A stretch of DNA of 64,000 nucleotides, taken from contig LR743504.1 in assembly GCA_902712845.1 (NCBI GenBank), positions 4,624,001 through 4,688,000 on the forward strand. The letters are read 5' to 3'. Position 1 is the first letter of the stretch; each line of letters opens with the position of its first letter. The notes under the pieces are model-generated. The model made no database searches, had not been told where the DNA came from, and worked only from the letters and a program-made list of their open reading frames with translations. Positions 11,487 through 19,456 of the stretch are shown in pieces. The translations under genes were made by a program, and so were the position numbers. The stretch is from Methylobacterium bullatum. GTDB taxonomy: Bacteria; Pseudomonadota; Alphaproteobacteria; Rhizobiales; Beijerinckiaceae.

Positions 11487-12983
11487 TCAGCCGGCGGCCA
11501 GCACCCTATCGATATCCGCGATATTTGGCGACCACTCGGACGTTACCGAGTCCATGGGCTGAAGCATGAACGTATGATGATGCCCGTAGACGACCGACAA
11601 CCGCGTGAAGCACGTCTGCACGCCCAGCATCTTGGATTTGGCAAGAGTGGTGGGCGCGATCTCGATGACCCTCACGCCAGGCTTAGCGAAGACGAGATGC
11701 GACAAGCCGGCGCCATGTGCGCCGATGACCAGTTCCGCGTCGCGGAAGAGATTGATTTTGTCGAGCAAGCCAAGCTCGCTGAGCACCATCGGCGTGATGC
11801 CACGTTCGGCGAGGGCCGTCTCGAATTCCAGTTCGCCGGCCATGGAGCGGCGTGCCGAATCGCGACGGGAGATATAGAAGCGGCGGGGCATCTCGCGATC
11901 GTTCTGGTGTTCCGCCGCGGCGATAAGGGCGCCGTACGTACCCTGGAAGGCATCCCTGCGAGGAAGTACGCCGATCTCCCCGTATCCCACATACAGCTGG
12001 CGACAGAATACCGGGCCCTCAATTGCGACAAGCTTGTCTTCGGCAATACCGAGCGCTCCGAGCGCGTCCTTGGCCAAGCTCAGATGTTGCTTCCGCAGCA
12101 GGATCGGGCAGTCGGGCGTGCTGGGATCGAGGCGCCAGGCCAGGCCGCTCAGCCGTCGCACGATCCACTCGAAATAGCCTTTGTGCCGGCCGGCGCAGCT
12201 AAAGGCCGTATCGAAGAGGGGCACGGATGTCGGGTCGGTCACGCTTGGTCCAGCACCGGTCGTTGCCTGGAAGACGCTTCCGTCCGCCGACCAGATCATT
12301 CCCAGTTCGTTGGTGAAAACGTCTCTGTATTCCGTGACAACGGGAAATTTCTTTCGTTCGAGCCGCACTTCGAACTTGGTAAACAGCGTCTTGACGAGCT
12401 CCTCGATCTTCGGTTCGACCCCTTCAAGTCGCACGACCTCGATACGCGAGGGGGGCACACTGAAAATTTCCGAGTCGGTGGGGAAACGATGTGTAATGGT
12501 TTCCGTTCGTGCAGCGCGCGGCGGTATGAATCTCGATACCAGCCGACGGACATTGCGGCGTGTGACGCGGTCTTCCGGCATCTTCTTGAGGCGGACCGCG
12601 AGCCGCCGGGCCTTGTCCGACTTAAAATCAGCAGGAAGCCCATTTAGCATTTCAGCAGCGTCGAGTGGTCGCTTCCACTTGGTGATCAGAGACGCGAGTT
12701 TGATGACGCGATCGGCATCGTCGATCTGTCGGCTCTCGGCACAGCAACGTTTAATCTCTACTTCATCGCCGAGCTCGAGAGCAGCGCGCAATTGATAATC
12801 GATAAAATAGGGATGAGCGACTGGGCTCTCACTCTTCTTGGCGGCCAGGAGGAGTTTCAGCCAGCGCCCCGCAGAAGCGAAACCTTTCAGCTTGCGCATT
12901 GTCCGGCGATAGCTCTCATTGGCGGGCGATGCGACCGGATCTATAATAAGCGAAGTATCAATCAATTTAGTATCGTGATCCAT
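11487..12983 (-). CDS. Glycosyltransferase family 61 (DUF563) protein
   Basis: A 498-residue protein. The C-terminal half carries the GT61 pattern: YISRRDSARRS, then LSELGLLDKINLFRDAELVI followed by GAHGAGLSHLVFAKPG and VIEIAP, the likely nucleotide-sugar-binding region. The N-terminal 170 residues are helical, charged and unassigned. It is first in the leftward cluster with rfbF, rfbG and the reductase, suggesting that it transfers a CDP-derived deoxysugar to a surface glycan (inference). The start at 12983 has GAGG about 10 nt upstream. Its base composition is slightly less GC-rich than its neighbours, as is common for polysaccharide genes. Confidence 0.82.
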   Translation of the reverse strand: MDHDTKLIDTSLIIDPVASPANESYRRTMRKLKGFASAGRWLKLLLAAKKSESPVAHPYFIDYQLRAALELGDEVEIKRCCAESRQIDDADRVIKLASLITKWKRPLDAAEMLNGLPADFKSDKARRLAVRLKKMPEDRVTRRNVRRLVSRFIPPRAARTETITHRFPTDSEIFSVPPSRIEVVRLEGVEPKIEELVKTLFTKFEVRLERKKFPVVTEYRDVFTNELGMIWSADGSVFQATTGAGPSVTDPTSVPLFDTAFSCAGRHKGYFEWIVRRLSGLAWRLDPSTPDCPILLRKQHLSLAKDALGALGIAEDKLVAIEGPVFCRQLYVGYGEIGVLPRRDAFQGTYGALIAAAEHQNDREMPRRFYISRRDSARRSMAGELEFETALAERGITPMVLSELGLLDKINLFRDAELVIGAHGAGLSHLVFAKPGVRVIEIAPTTLAKSKMLGVQTCFTRLSVVYGHHHTFMLQPMDSVTSEWSPNIADIDRVLAAG

Positions 12984-13369
12984 CTGTCATAACCTCACGG
13001 CGTAAATCGATCGACTGTCGCCCAACAGCTTGCGCATGTGACATCTTGATAAATGATAAGGACTGTCATCCCCCGTTGGTCCCCGGGGGAGATTAGCCAG
13101 TATGGGGGCGAATGACGCTTACGAAGCCTACAATCGATCCGATCGCCGTTTGGGTCGTATGTGCAATCAATCCCAATGTCATGGCTGCACGATCCTTTAA
13201 GTTTCTCTGCGCCGCGATCACGACATCATCCACAGGGAGGTCCGCTATAGCATGAGAGTGAGGTCGTCCATTCCGCTCTGAAAAGCAGGTCTCATGCCGA
13301 TACCGACTGACCATCGGCCCGTCCCGTTCTCACTCCCAGAATGTCACCCGATGTTGTAGCATGGGCTCA
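12984..13369. other. Intergenic region upstream of the polysaccharide operon, no clear gene
   Basis: About 390 bp of lower GC than its surroundings. It should contain the promoter of the leftward glycosyltransferase operon. A 73-codon minus-strand frame at 13093-13314 ends in a hydrophobic stretch (AIGSIVGFVSVI) but matches nothing I know and lacks a convincing ribosome site. A CCCCGGGGG palindromic run lies near 13083-13091. Confidence 0.4.
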
Positions 13370-13477
13370 ATGACCGAAGATGACATGCGCGAATCACGCG
13401 CCGCACTGATCTTGCTCGCCGTCGCCGTCGCGTCGGTCCTGATTTTCGGCGCGATCACGATTTTGATTCAGCTCTGA
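13370..13477 (+). CDS. 35-residue predicted single-pass membrane protein
   Basis: The frame encodes MTEDDMRESRAALILLAVAV then ASVLIFGAITILIQL and a TGA stop. An acidic/charged N-terminus precedes one strong membrane helix (about residues 11-33), the usual form of small single-pass proteins. An in-frame ATG three codons upstream (13361) is an alternative. No clear Shine-Dalgarno is visible, so expression is uncertain. It lies just beyond the 3' end of the NDUFS4-like gene and is convergent with it. Confidence 0.4.
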   Translation: MTEDDMRESRAALILLAVAVASVLIFGAITILIQL

Positions 13478-13502
13478 GCCGATCATCGGTGCGCTGACGG
13501 CC

Positions 13503-13814
13503 TCAATGCGTCCAGGGCGCCGTGCGGTTGAATTTGAAGTTGTCCGAATAGGACAGGCCCTTGCGGATCGCGGGCTTCTGGGGCTGCTCGACCCGGAAGG
13601 TGATGCCGTTGCGGGTGGCGTAGGCGACGGCTTCTTCCTGCGTCTCGAACGACAGCCTGACCTGCTGCAACATGTCCGACGATCCGGTCCAGCCCATCAG
13701 GGGGTCCGTGTCGCGCGGTGAGCTCTGGTCGAATTCCAGCAGCCATGCCTTGGTGCGGGCCGTGCCGGATTGCGAGGCATCCTTGGCGGGCTGATAGATT
13801 CGGGCACTCGGCAT
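13503..13814 (-). CDS. ETC complex I subunit-like protein (NDUFS4 family)
   Basis: A 103-residue protein matching the 'ETC complex I subunit conserved region', the alphaproteobacterial counterpart of mitochondrial NDUFS4, an accessory subunit of NADH:quinone oxidoreductase. Visible landmarks are ARIYQPAKDASQSGTARTKA, WLLEF, MGWTGSSDMLQQVRLSF, FETQEEAVAYATRNG and KGLSYSDNF near the C-terminus. The ATG at 13814 gives the full conserved domain; the open frame extends far upstream through the tRNA-Pro gene and is not coding there. No nuo genes are nearby. Confidence 0.92.
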   Translation of the reverse strand: MPSARIYQPAKDASQSGTARTKAWLLEFDQSSPRDTDPLMGWTGSSDMLQQVRLSFETQEEAVAYATRNGITFRVEQPQKPAIRKGLSYSDNFKFNRTAPWTH

Positions 13815-13863
13815 CGTGGGGTCGATAGCTCCAGCAGGAGGGAACGGCCGATACGCACGCGAT

Positions 13864-13940
<77 letters not shown>

Positions 13941-14068
13941 ACACGCTCGCGCGCAGAGCGGAGGTACGGTTTTTGGGAGCAAACAGCAAGCGCGCTGCAG
14001 CGATAAGCGCCACGATGGTGAAGGAGAGCCGAAATCGGCGGCCCCTCCCCTGTGGGCGGCGATGCGGA

Positions 14069-14320
14069 TCACACGGAGAACGCGACGCCGATCTTCCGGT
14101 CCCGTCTCCAGACGACCGTGCAGGCGCGCGGCTTGGCGTAGGCGGTCATCACCAGGACGAACTCGTCCGGCACCTCTTCCGGAGTCTCGACCTCGATCTG
14201 TGCGCCGGTCTCGGACTGGTCCCAGACCAGGCAATCGATATCCGCCCGCTCGCCGGCGAAGGAGAGCGCCCCGATGCGGAATGCACCTTTCCGCGAGGCG
14301 CGGCGACGATTGGTAGTCAC
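14069..14320 (-). CDS. PilZ domain protein (putative c-di-GMP receptor)
   Basis: An 83-residue single-domain protein. It has an arginine-rich N-terminal motif (NRRRASRKGAFRIG) matching RxxxR and a later DQSETGAQIEV, matching the D/NxSxxG motif; together these bind cyclic di-GMP in PilZ domains. The rest (EFVLVMTAYAKPRACTVVWR then RDRKIGVAFSV) is the usual beta-barrel ending. The start is GTG at 14320. It could regulate motility or surface polysaccharide; no partner is adjacent to decide. Confidence 0.85.
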   Translation of the reverse strand: MTTNRRRASRKGAFRIGALSFAGERADIDCLVWDQSETGAQIEVETPEEVPDEFVLVMTAYAKPRACTVVWRRDRKIGVAFSV

Positions 14321-14392
14321 GTCATGGATCCAACTCTAACCTGACGCCGACTGTCACCCTCGCCGGTTAATTTTCAGGCTATCGGTACATGA

Positions 14393-14587
14393 TCAGACCA
14401 TCACGTCGACCACACGGTCCTGGCCTGCCGGAAGGGCGGTCACCGTCGGTGCTGTGGGCGCGCCGACATCGACCGAGACCAGTTTCGGCCCGGTTTGCCC
14501 GTCGCGAAGGGCCTCCATGCGGGCGGTCGTTACCACGTCGAGGGCTTTCAGCAGTCCCAGCGCGTTCAGCGAAACCGTGATCGTCAT
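14393..14587 (-). CDS. Small hypothetical protein next to a flagellar-rod-like gene
   Basis: A 64-residue frame starting MTITVSLNALGLLKALDVVT and ending VTALPAGQDRVVDVMV. I do not recognise it. The N-terminal half is hydrophobic/helical and the middle is Pro/Thr/Val-rich. It begins 35 bp after the stop of the flagellar-rod-like gene, on the same strand, so the two are probably cotranscribed. No good Shine-Dalgarno precedes the ATG at 14587, and the open frame continues upstream, so the start is uncertain. Confidence 0.45.
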   Translation of the reverse strand: MTITVSLNALGLLKALDVVTTARMEALRDGQTGPKLVSVDVGAPTAPTVTALPAGQDRVVDVMV

Positions 14588-14622
14588 CAGGAGGGGGCTC
14601 CGTCGATGGATGGCGCGGGACG

Positions 14623-14886
14623 CTACACGAGAATGTCGAGGACGCGCTTCTCGGTGTCGAGGGTCGATTTCATCACCGCCGTGTTGATCTCGAAGCTCGC
14701 CTGGCTCTCCATCAGCTGCATGGCCGAGCTCGACAGGTCGACCTGGGTCGGGCTGGGGAGGATCTGATCCACCTGGGTCGGGCTCGGCATGGTTATGCCG
14801 ACCGAGGCGATCTGTTCCGCCGCGTTGCTGAAGCGCTGGGAGGCCGCCGCCATCCCGCCGCCGCTGATCGAGATCGCGCTGCTCAT
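14623..14886 (-). CDS. Small protein with flagellar basal-body rod C-terminal-like motif
   Basis: An 87-residue protein. The C-terminal MQLMESQASFEINTAVMKST followed by LDTEKRVLDILV fits the C-terminal helix shared by flagellar rod/hook proteins (FlgC, FlgG, FlgE), which ends in a leucine-rich LDIL-type tail. The N-terminal AASQRFSNAAEQIA resembles the matching N-terminal rod helix. The middle holds a direct repeat (PSPTQVD twice, ten residues apart). It is far shorter than FlgC (about 135 aa), so it looks like the two terminal helices without a central domain. No flagellar genes adjoin. Confidence 0.6.
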   Translation of the reverse strand: MSSAISISGGGMAAASQRFSNAAEQIASVGITMPSPTQVDQILPSPTQVDLSSSAMQLMESQASFEINTAVMKSTLDTEKRVLDILV

Positions 14887-15098
14887 CCTGCCGGTCTCCC
14901 GCTCGGGTACCCCTGTGAATGATCATGCAAGCACGAGAGCCCTGAAGCAATCGGTCGAACAATCCCTCGCATTTGAGTGACTCGGCCTTCGAGCAGCCCG
15001 GCATCCGAGTGAGCGGCGCGGCTTGACCTCGGTGCCGGCGGTCGCCAACTCGACCTTCGGCGCTGCCCGGCAATCGCGGCGCGCTGAAAGGAATTTCG

Positions 15099-15800
15099 AT
15101 GATCGATCTGCATTACTGGCCGACGCCGAATGGCCACAAGGTGACGATGTTCCTGGAGGAGGCCGGGCTCCCCTACACGATCACGCCGGTGAACATCGGC
15201 AAGGGCGAGCAGTTCAAGCCGGACTTCCTCGCCATCGCCCCCAACAACCGGATGCCGGCCATCGTCGATCACGAGCCGCCGGGGGGCGGCGCTCCGATCA
15301 CTCTCTTCGAATCGGGCGCGATCCTGCTCTACCTCGCCGAGAAGACCGGCCGCTTCATCGCGGCCGACCTGCCGGGTCGGGCCGAGGTGCTGCAATGGCT
15401 GTTCTGGCAGATGGGCGGGCTCGGCCCGATGCTCGGCCAGAACCACCACTTCTCGCAATATGCGCCGGAGAAGATCCCCTACGCCATCGAGCGCTACGTG
15501 AAGGAGACGAACCGTCTCTACGGCGTCCTCGACCGGCGTCTCGCCGACCGGGAGTTCGTCGCCGGGCCGGATTACTCCATCGCCGACATGGCCTCCTATC
15601 CGTGGATCGTGCCGTGGGAGAAGCAGGGCCAGAACCTCGACGATTTCCCCAACCTCAAGCGCTGGTTCACGGCCATCGCCGAGCGTCCCGGCACCAAGGC
15701 GGCCTATGCCCGCGCGCCCGAGGTCAACCCCGACCACGGCAAGACCATGAGCGTGGACGCCAAGAAGGTGATGTTCGGCCAGACCGCCAAGCGGGGCTGA
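15099..15800 (+). CDS. Glutathione S-transferase family protein (YfcG/YghU-like)
   Basis: A 233-residue cytosolic enzyme. The thioredoxin-fold N-terminal domain has IDLHYWPTPNGHKVTMFLEE, then NNRMPAIVDHEP with the cis-proline, and LFESGAILLYLAEKTGRF. The glutathione-binding Glu/Ser pair lies in FESGAIL. The helical C-terminal domain contains FVAGPDYSIADMASYPWIVP, the conserved N-capping/hydrophobic-staple region. This pattern fits the Nu-class disulfide-bond oxidoreductases YfcG/YghU. The ATG at 15099 has AAAGGAA 6 nt upstream. Monocistronic and convergent with the MBL gene. Confidence 0.92.
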   Translation: MIDLHYWPTPNGHKVTMFLEEAGLPYTITPVNIGKGEQFKPDFLAIAPNNRMPAIVDHEPPGGGAPITLFESGAILLYLAEKTGRFIAADLPGRAEVLQWLFWQMGGLGPMLGQNHHFSQYAPEKIPYAIERYVKETNRLYGVLDRRLADREFVAGPDYSIADMASYPWIVPWEKQGQNLDDFPNLKRWFTAIAERPGTKAAYARAPEVNPDHGKTMSVDAKKVMFGQTAKRG

Positions 15801-15816
15801 TGCAAGCGCGGCTGAC

Positions 15817-16686
15817 CTATCGCCGGAGGCTGTCGAGCCTCACCGGGGCGGCATGCGGGCGGGTCGCCAGCATGCCGTCGATGAGGGCCAGCACCTCCGC
15901 CCGGCCGCAATTGGCGGCCGGCTCGAACGGGGTCCAGGTCTGGGTGAAGTCGAGCTGGGCGAAGACGTCGCGATAGCGCCGCAATTCGTTGGTGGTCAGC
16001 GGCACCCCGCGCACGAAAGCCTTGTGCGCCGAGATCGTCTCGGCCCGGCGGAAATCCTTCGGATCGAGCTCGAACTTGAGGGCATCGCCGCAGAACAGGA
16101 TCTTTCGCGCTCGGTCGAACAGCACGGCGTGGCCGTCGAAATGCCCCGCTGTGCGGTGGAGTTCGAGGCCGGGCAGCGGTTCGAGGAAATCGTCGTAGGG
16201 CCAGGAGACCTGCAAGGCCGCGCTCCAGATGAAGTCCGCCGCCGGCAGACAGAGTTCCGGGTCGAACCGGTCCTGTAGCTGCACCAGCGCCCCGTAGGCA
16301 TGCGGGTGCGAGGAGGACAGGACCTGCATGCCGCCGAGCGAGGCGATGTGCTTCAGCGCCGCCTCGCTGAAGACCGGGCAGGCCTCGAACCCCATATTCC
16401 CGTCGGGCGTCTGGATCACGTAGGCGCTCGGGCCGATGCCCGAGACGGGATCGTTCCAGAAGCGCCAGATTCCCGGCTCCAACTCCTGCCAATGGCAGGG
16501 GAAGCGGTCCTGCGCCTCGCGTTCGCTCCAGAACTGCCAGCCATTCTGCGGCACTACGTGACGTGCGTCGAGGCACATCGGACACGAGGGTGGCGGCGCG
16601 AAATGGCGCTGCCAAAACCCGCAATTGTCACAGGTATAGGCGGGGAGATCGAGGGCGCCGGCGAAGGGCAGGTATCCGGGAGACAC
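15817..16686 (-). CDS. Metallo-beta-lactamase-fold protein with N-terminal cysteine cluster
   Basis: About 289 residues from GTG 16686. The N-terminus has CDNCGFW...CPMCLDARH, two CxxC pairs that could form a zinc ribbon. The rest resembles a metallo-beta-lactamase fold: SSSHPHAYGAL (HxH-type motif), TAGHFDGHAVLFD and ILFCGDALKFELDP (metal-binding Asp). The first histidine motif is a reduced form of HxHxDH, so the metal site may be incomplete. Substrate unknown. The frame is open to an ATG at 16857, but that extension is Arg/Pro-rich and unlike protein. Confidence 0.7.
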   Translation of the reverse strand: MSPGYLPFAGALDLPAYTCDNCGFWQRHFAPPPSCPMCLDARHVVPQNGWQFWSEREAQDRFPCHWQELEPGIWRFWNDPVSGIGPSAYVIQTPDGNMGFEACPVFSEAALKHIASLGGMQVLSSSHPHAYGALVQLQDRFDPELCLPAADFIWSAALQVSWPYDDFLEPLPGLELHRTAGHFDGHAVLFDRARKILFCGDALKFELDPKDFRRAETISAHKAFVRGVPLTTNELRRYRDVFAQLDFTQTWTPFEPAANCGRAEVLALIDGMLATRPHAAPVRLDSLRR

Positions 16687-16874
16687 GGTGGCGTTGCTCG
16701 GGTTCGGGGGGGGGAGGTCGAGGCACAGCCATATAGGTCGCCTCGCGAAGCTGTCGCGGGTCGGGTGACGATCGCGACACCCCGGAACCGGCCGGAACGC
16801 ATGGCTCCTGCGCCGGGGCGCCCGGTTGCGGAGCGGCGGACGCGTCTCGATCTTCACGAGCGACAGGGACGTTC

Positions 16875-17942
16875 ATGGCCGGCGTGAGCCGGTCGCCGAT
16901 GCAAACGGACACGCGATTCATGATTCCTCTTTCCGTTCTCGACCTCGCCTTCGTGCCGCATGGCGCGACGCCCCGGGACGCCCTGCGGAACACCCTCGAC
17001 CTCGCGAGGGCCGCCGAGCGCCTCGGCTACCGGCGTTTCTGGCTCGCCGAGCACCACAACATGGTGGGCATCGCCAGCGCGGCGACCTCCGTGGTCATCG
17101 GCCACGTGGCCTCGGGCACGCGCCGCATCCGCGTCGGGGCCGGCGGGGTCATGCTTCCGAACCACTCGCCCATGGTCATCGCCGAGCAGTTCGGCACCCT
17201 GGAGACCCTGTATCCGGGCCGGATCGATCTCGGCCTCGGCCGGGCACCCGGCACCGACCAGCGCACCCTGCGCGCGCTACGCCGCTCGCCGGAGACGTCG
17301 GACCAGTTCCCGCAGGACGTCCTCGAACTCCAGGCCCTGCTCGGCGACGCGCAGCCGGGCCAGGTGATCCAGGCCGTGCCGGGGACGGGCACGAAGGTGC
17401 CGCTCTGGATTCTCGGCTCCAGCCTGTTCGGGGCGCAGCTCGCCGCCATGCTCGGCCTGCCCTACGCCTTCGCCTCGCATTTCGCGCCGGATGCGCTGAT
17501 TCAGGCGCTCGCCGTCTATCGCGAGCGCTTCGCCCCGTCCGAGCAGGCGACGGCGCCCCATGCCATGGTCGGCGTCAACGTCGTGGCGGCCGAGACCGAC
17601 GCGGAGGCGCGCCGCCTGTTCACCTCGGCGCAGCAGCAATTCACCAACATGTTCCGTGGCACGCGGGGCCTGCTGCCGCCGCCCATCGACGATATCGAGA
17701 CCTACTGGTCGCCCTCCGAGAAGCGGCAGGCCTCGGGGATGCTCGCCCGCGCCATCGTCGGTTCGCCCGAGACCGTGCGCCGGGGGCTCGCCGACCTGAT
17801 CGCCGAGACCGGGGCGGACGAACTCATGGTCGCCAGCGCCATCCACGATCCCGCCGCACGCGTGCGCTCCTACGAGATCCTGGCGGATGTCGCCGCGGCG
17901 CCGATCCGGGTAGCCCCGGCGAGGGAACTCGTCGCGGGCTGA
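16875..17942 (+). CDS. LLM-class flavin-dependent oxidoreductase (luciferase-like)
   Basis: A 355-residue flavin monooxygenase of the bacterial luciferase superfamily. Visible: PLSVLDLAFVPHGATPRDAL, RFWLAEHHNMVGIASAAT, IRVGAGGVMLPNHSPMVIAE, QFGTLETLYPGRIDLGLGRA and VPLWILGSSLFGAQLAA. This matches the 'luciferase family oxidoreductase, group 1' (MsnO8-like) set, which uses FMNH2 from a separate reductase. Native substrate unknown. AGGGA lies 6 nt before the ATG at 16875; the family-typical start MIPLSVLD at 16920 is an alternative. Divergent from the MBL gene. Confidence 0.9.
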   Translation: MAGVSRSPMQTDTRFMIPLSVLDLAFVPHGATPRDALRNTLDLARAAERLGYRRFWLAEHHNMVGIASAATSVVIGHVASGTRRIRVGAGGVMLPNHSPMVIAEQFGTLETLYPGRIDLGLGRAPGTDQRTLRALRRSPETSDQFPQDVLELQALLGDAQPGQVIQAVPGTGTKVPLWILGSSLFGAQLAAMLGLPYAFASHFAPDALIQALAVYRERFAPSEQATAPHAMVGVNVVAAETDAEARRLFTSAQQQFTNMFRGTRGLLPPPIDDIETYWSPSEKRQASGMLARAIVGSPETVRRGLADLIAETGADELMVASAIHDPAARVRSYEILADVAAAPIRVAPARELVAG

Positions 17943-18017
17943 CCCGGCTCCGTCGGGCGGGGTCTCGCATCGCTGAGGAGGTGTGCCTATGGTGCGGCAC
18001 CAACCTCACGGGCCGAC

Positions 18018-18386
18018 ATGATCAAGAAGACGCACCTTCCCTCCGACGCCACCCTCGCGGACGTCGTCCCGAACCTGGAGGAGGCCGATGCTTACTTGAG
18101 CCGGCTGCTCACCAACATGCGCTTTTGCCAGAAGCGGCACGGCAATGCCTCGGTCCGCATCGCCGTCACGGGCAAGGGTGGCCACCCGTCCTACCGGGTC
18201 GATTACGTGAAGCCGGTGGCGCCGGACCCGGACGGCACGGCGTTCGACGCCTATGGCGGCAAGGCCCATTACAGCTTCACCGCCATCAACATCAGGGAGA
18301 CGAACTGGAGCAGTCGCTCCATGAGCATCGACGAGGTGCTGAAACTCCAGGCGGAGTTGCGGAAGCCGAAATTCGAGGATCGGTGA
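18018..18386 (+). CDS. Hypothetical protein
   Basis: A 122-residue soluble protein beginning MIKKTHLPSDATLADVVPNL, with RFCQKRHGNASVRIAVTGKG in the middle and a charged C-terminal helix (DEVLKLQAELRKPKFEDR). I do not recognise a family. Codon usage is typical of the neighbours (G/C third positions), supporting real coding. It follows the luciferase-like gene by 75 bp on the same strand and could share its transcript. Confidence 0.6.
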   Translation: MIKKTHLPSDATLADVVPNLEEADAYLSRLLTNMRFCQKRHGNASVRIAVTGKGGHPSYRVDYVKPVAPDPDGTAFDAYGGKAHYSFTAINIRETNWSSRSMSIDEVLKLQAELRKPKFEDR

Positions 18387-18575
18387 TCGTGCCGACGGCG
18401 CTCGGCGGTGTGGTTCATTGTGCGAACGCCCCGGGTGCATCCTTGGCGCGACGAACCGTCGGGAAGCCGTCTGAGCCATGTGATTCAGGCGATGGCGTCA
18501 TCGGATCGCGCGCTCAAGGCGCTGCCGGGGACGCCCGGTCACCTGTCGGATGAGAGGTCCCTAGGGTCGCACCCT

Positions 18576-18668
18576 TCAATGCGCGCGACGTGCGAACCAC
18601 AGCGTTCCGAGCCCCAGTGCCAGGGCGCCGATGGGAAACAGCAGCAAAGTCAGGGTGTGGGTGTCCAT
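18576..18668 (-). CDS. 30-residue predicted membrane peptide overlapping the upstream gene
   Basis: MDTHTLTLLLFPIGALALGL then GTLWFARRAH: one hydrophobic helix followed by a basic tail, typical of a tiny single-pass protein. Its ATG overlaps the TAA stop of the upstream small membrane gene by one base (TAATG), a strong coupling arrangement. Too short for homology-based naming. Could be a subunit-like partner of the preceding protein. Confidence 0.5.
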   Translation of the reverse strand: MDTHTLTLLLFPIGALALGLGTLWFARRAH

Positions 18669-18919
18669 TACCGGAGTTCCCGCAAAAAACCTCTTGCAGC
18701 CCAATGTAGGACCCCGCTGACGCAGATGCAAAGCAGTGAGAGAACGCGTGTCAGCCAAGGCTGTCCGGGCGGGCCCGCTGCGATGGCGCGTTGGGCGAAG
18801 AGCGGTGCCAGACCTCCGACCGCCAGGACGGCGATGGCGACCCCGTTCACGTAAGTGGCCGTCAGTTTCGCGCGTTCGTTCGCGACGAGTTGGGAACTGG
18901 TATCGTGTCTGTTACCCAT
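18668..18919 (-). CDS. Small predicted membrane protein
   Basis: An 83-residue protein starting MGNRHDTSSQLVANERAKLT, with two hydrophobic segments: YVNGVAIAVLAVGGLAPLFA and VLSLLCICVSGVLHWAA. The N-terminus is hydrophilic and a short basic tail (RGFLRELR) ends it. No known family recognised. Coupled by stop/start overlap to the 30-residue peptide downstream. The open frame extends to 18994, but the ATG at 18919 gives the better N-terminus. Confidence 0.6.
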   Translation of the reverse strand: MGNRHDTSSQLVANERAKLTATYVNGVAIAVLAVGGLAPLFAQRAIAAGPPGQPWLTRVLSLLCICVSGVLHWAARGFLRELR

Positions 18920-19088
18920 CGTTCCCGTCTTCCATGACGCCCCAACCGATGTCGTTCCGGACGTATGATCGATCCGCCCATCCGAGCGCGCCACGATGAC
19001 GGCTGTCGAAAGGAAAGCCAGTCCGCAAGCGCAAAAACTTGACTTGCCACCGCCATCGGACTAACCGCCTCACACTTCATTCGACGAC

Positions 19089-19439
19089 ATGTCGTCAATA
19101 CGAACGCCGACCGGCCCTGCGAGGCCGGAGGTCAACGCCCGACAGCGCGATGCGCCCTCGGGCGAGTTTCGCGTTGGAAACAGGCCGTCGCTCCGCCGAT
19201 CCAGACGAGTGAGTCTCGCCCTGTCGCAAGCGCATGAACCCCTTCGCATTGAGGATGCGGTCAACGACGTCTGCCCCTGGTCGGGCAAGCCGATCGCGGC
19301 CGATTCCCTGACGCTCTACAACGGGTCCGTCGTCGGGTTCTGCAATCCCGATTGCCGGGACAAGTTCGCGGCGGCGATCAACGCCTTCGAGGCGGCGCTG
19401 CAGGTGCGGCGCGTCTCGTCCGCCGGCCTGTTCCAGTAG
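19089..19439 (+). CDS. Small TRASH/YHS-like cysteine-motif protein upstream of ffh
   Basis: The C-terminal 55 residues contain VNDVCPWSGKPIAADSLTLY and VVGFCNPDCRDKFAAAINAF, i.e. a CPxSGKPI...FCNxxCRxKF pattern. That is the TRASH/YHS-like metal-binding form, often mislabelled glutathione S-transferase in this group. The N-terminal part (about 40 residues, Arg-rich) is doubtful; GTG at 19209 would give a 76-residue protein made mostly of the motif domain. It ends 17 bp before ffh on the same strand, so cotranscription is likely. Confidence 0.65.
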   Translation: MSSIRTPTGPARPEVNARQRDAPSGEFRVGNRPSLRRSRRVSLALSQAHEPLRIEDAVNDVCPWSGKPIAADSLTLYNGSVVGFCNPDCRDKFAAAINAFEAALQVRRVSSAGLFQ

Positions 19440-19456
19440 GTTCGGAGAGCCAGACG

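Noticed and set aside
13093..13314. 73-codon minus-strand frame in the gap before the polysaccharide operon
   Set aside because: A hydrophobic end is the only feature; no family, weak start context, so not called as a gene.
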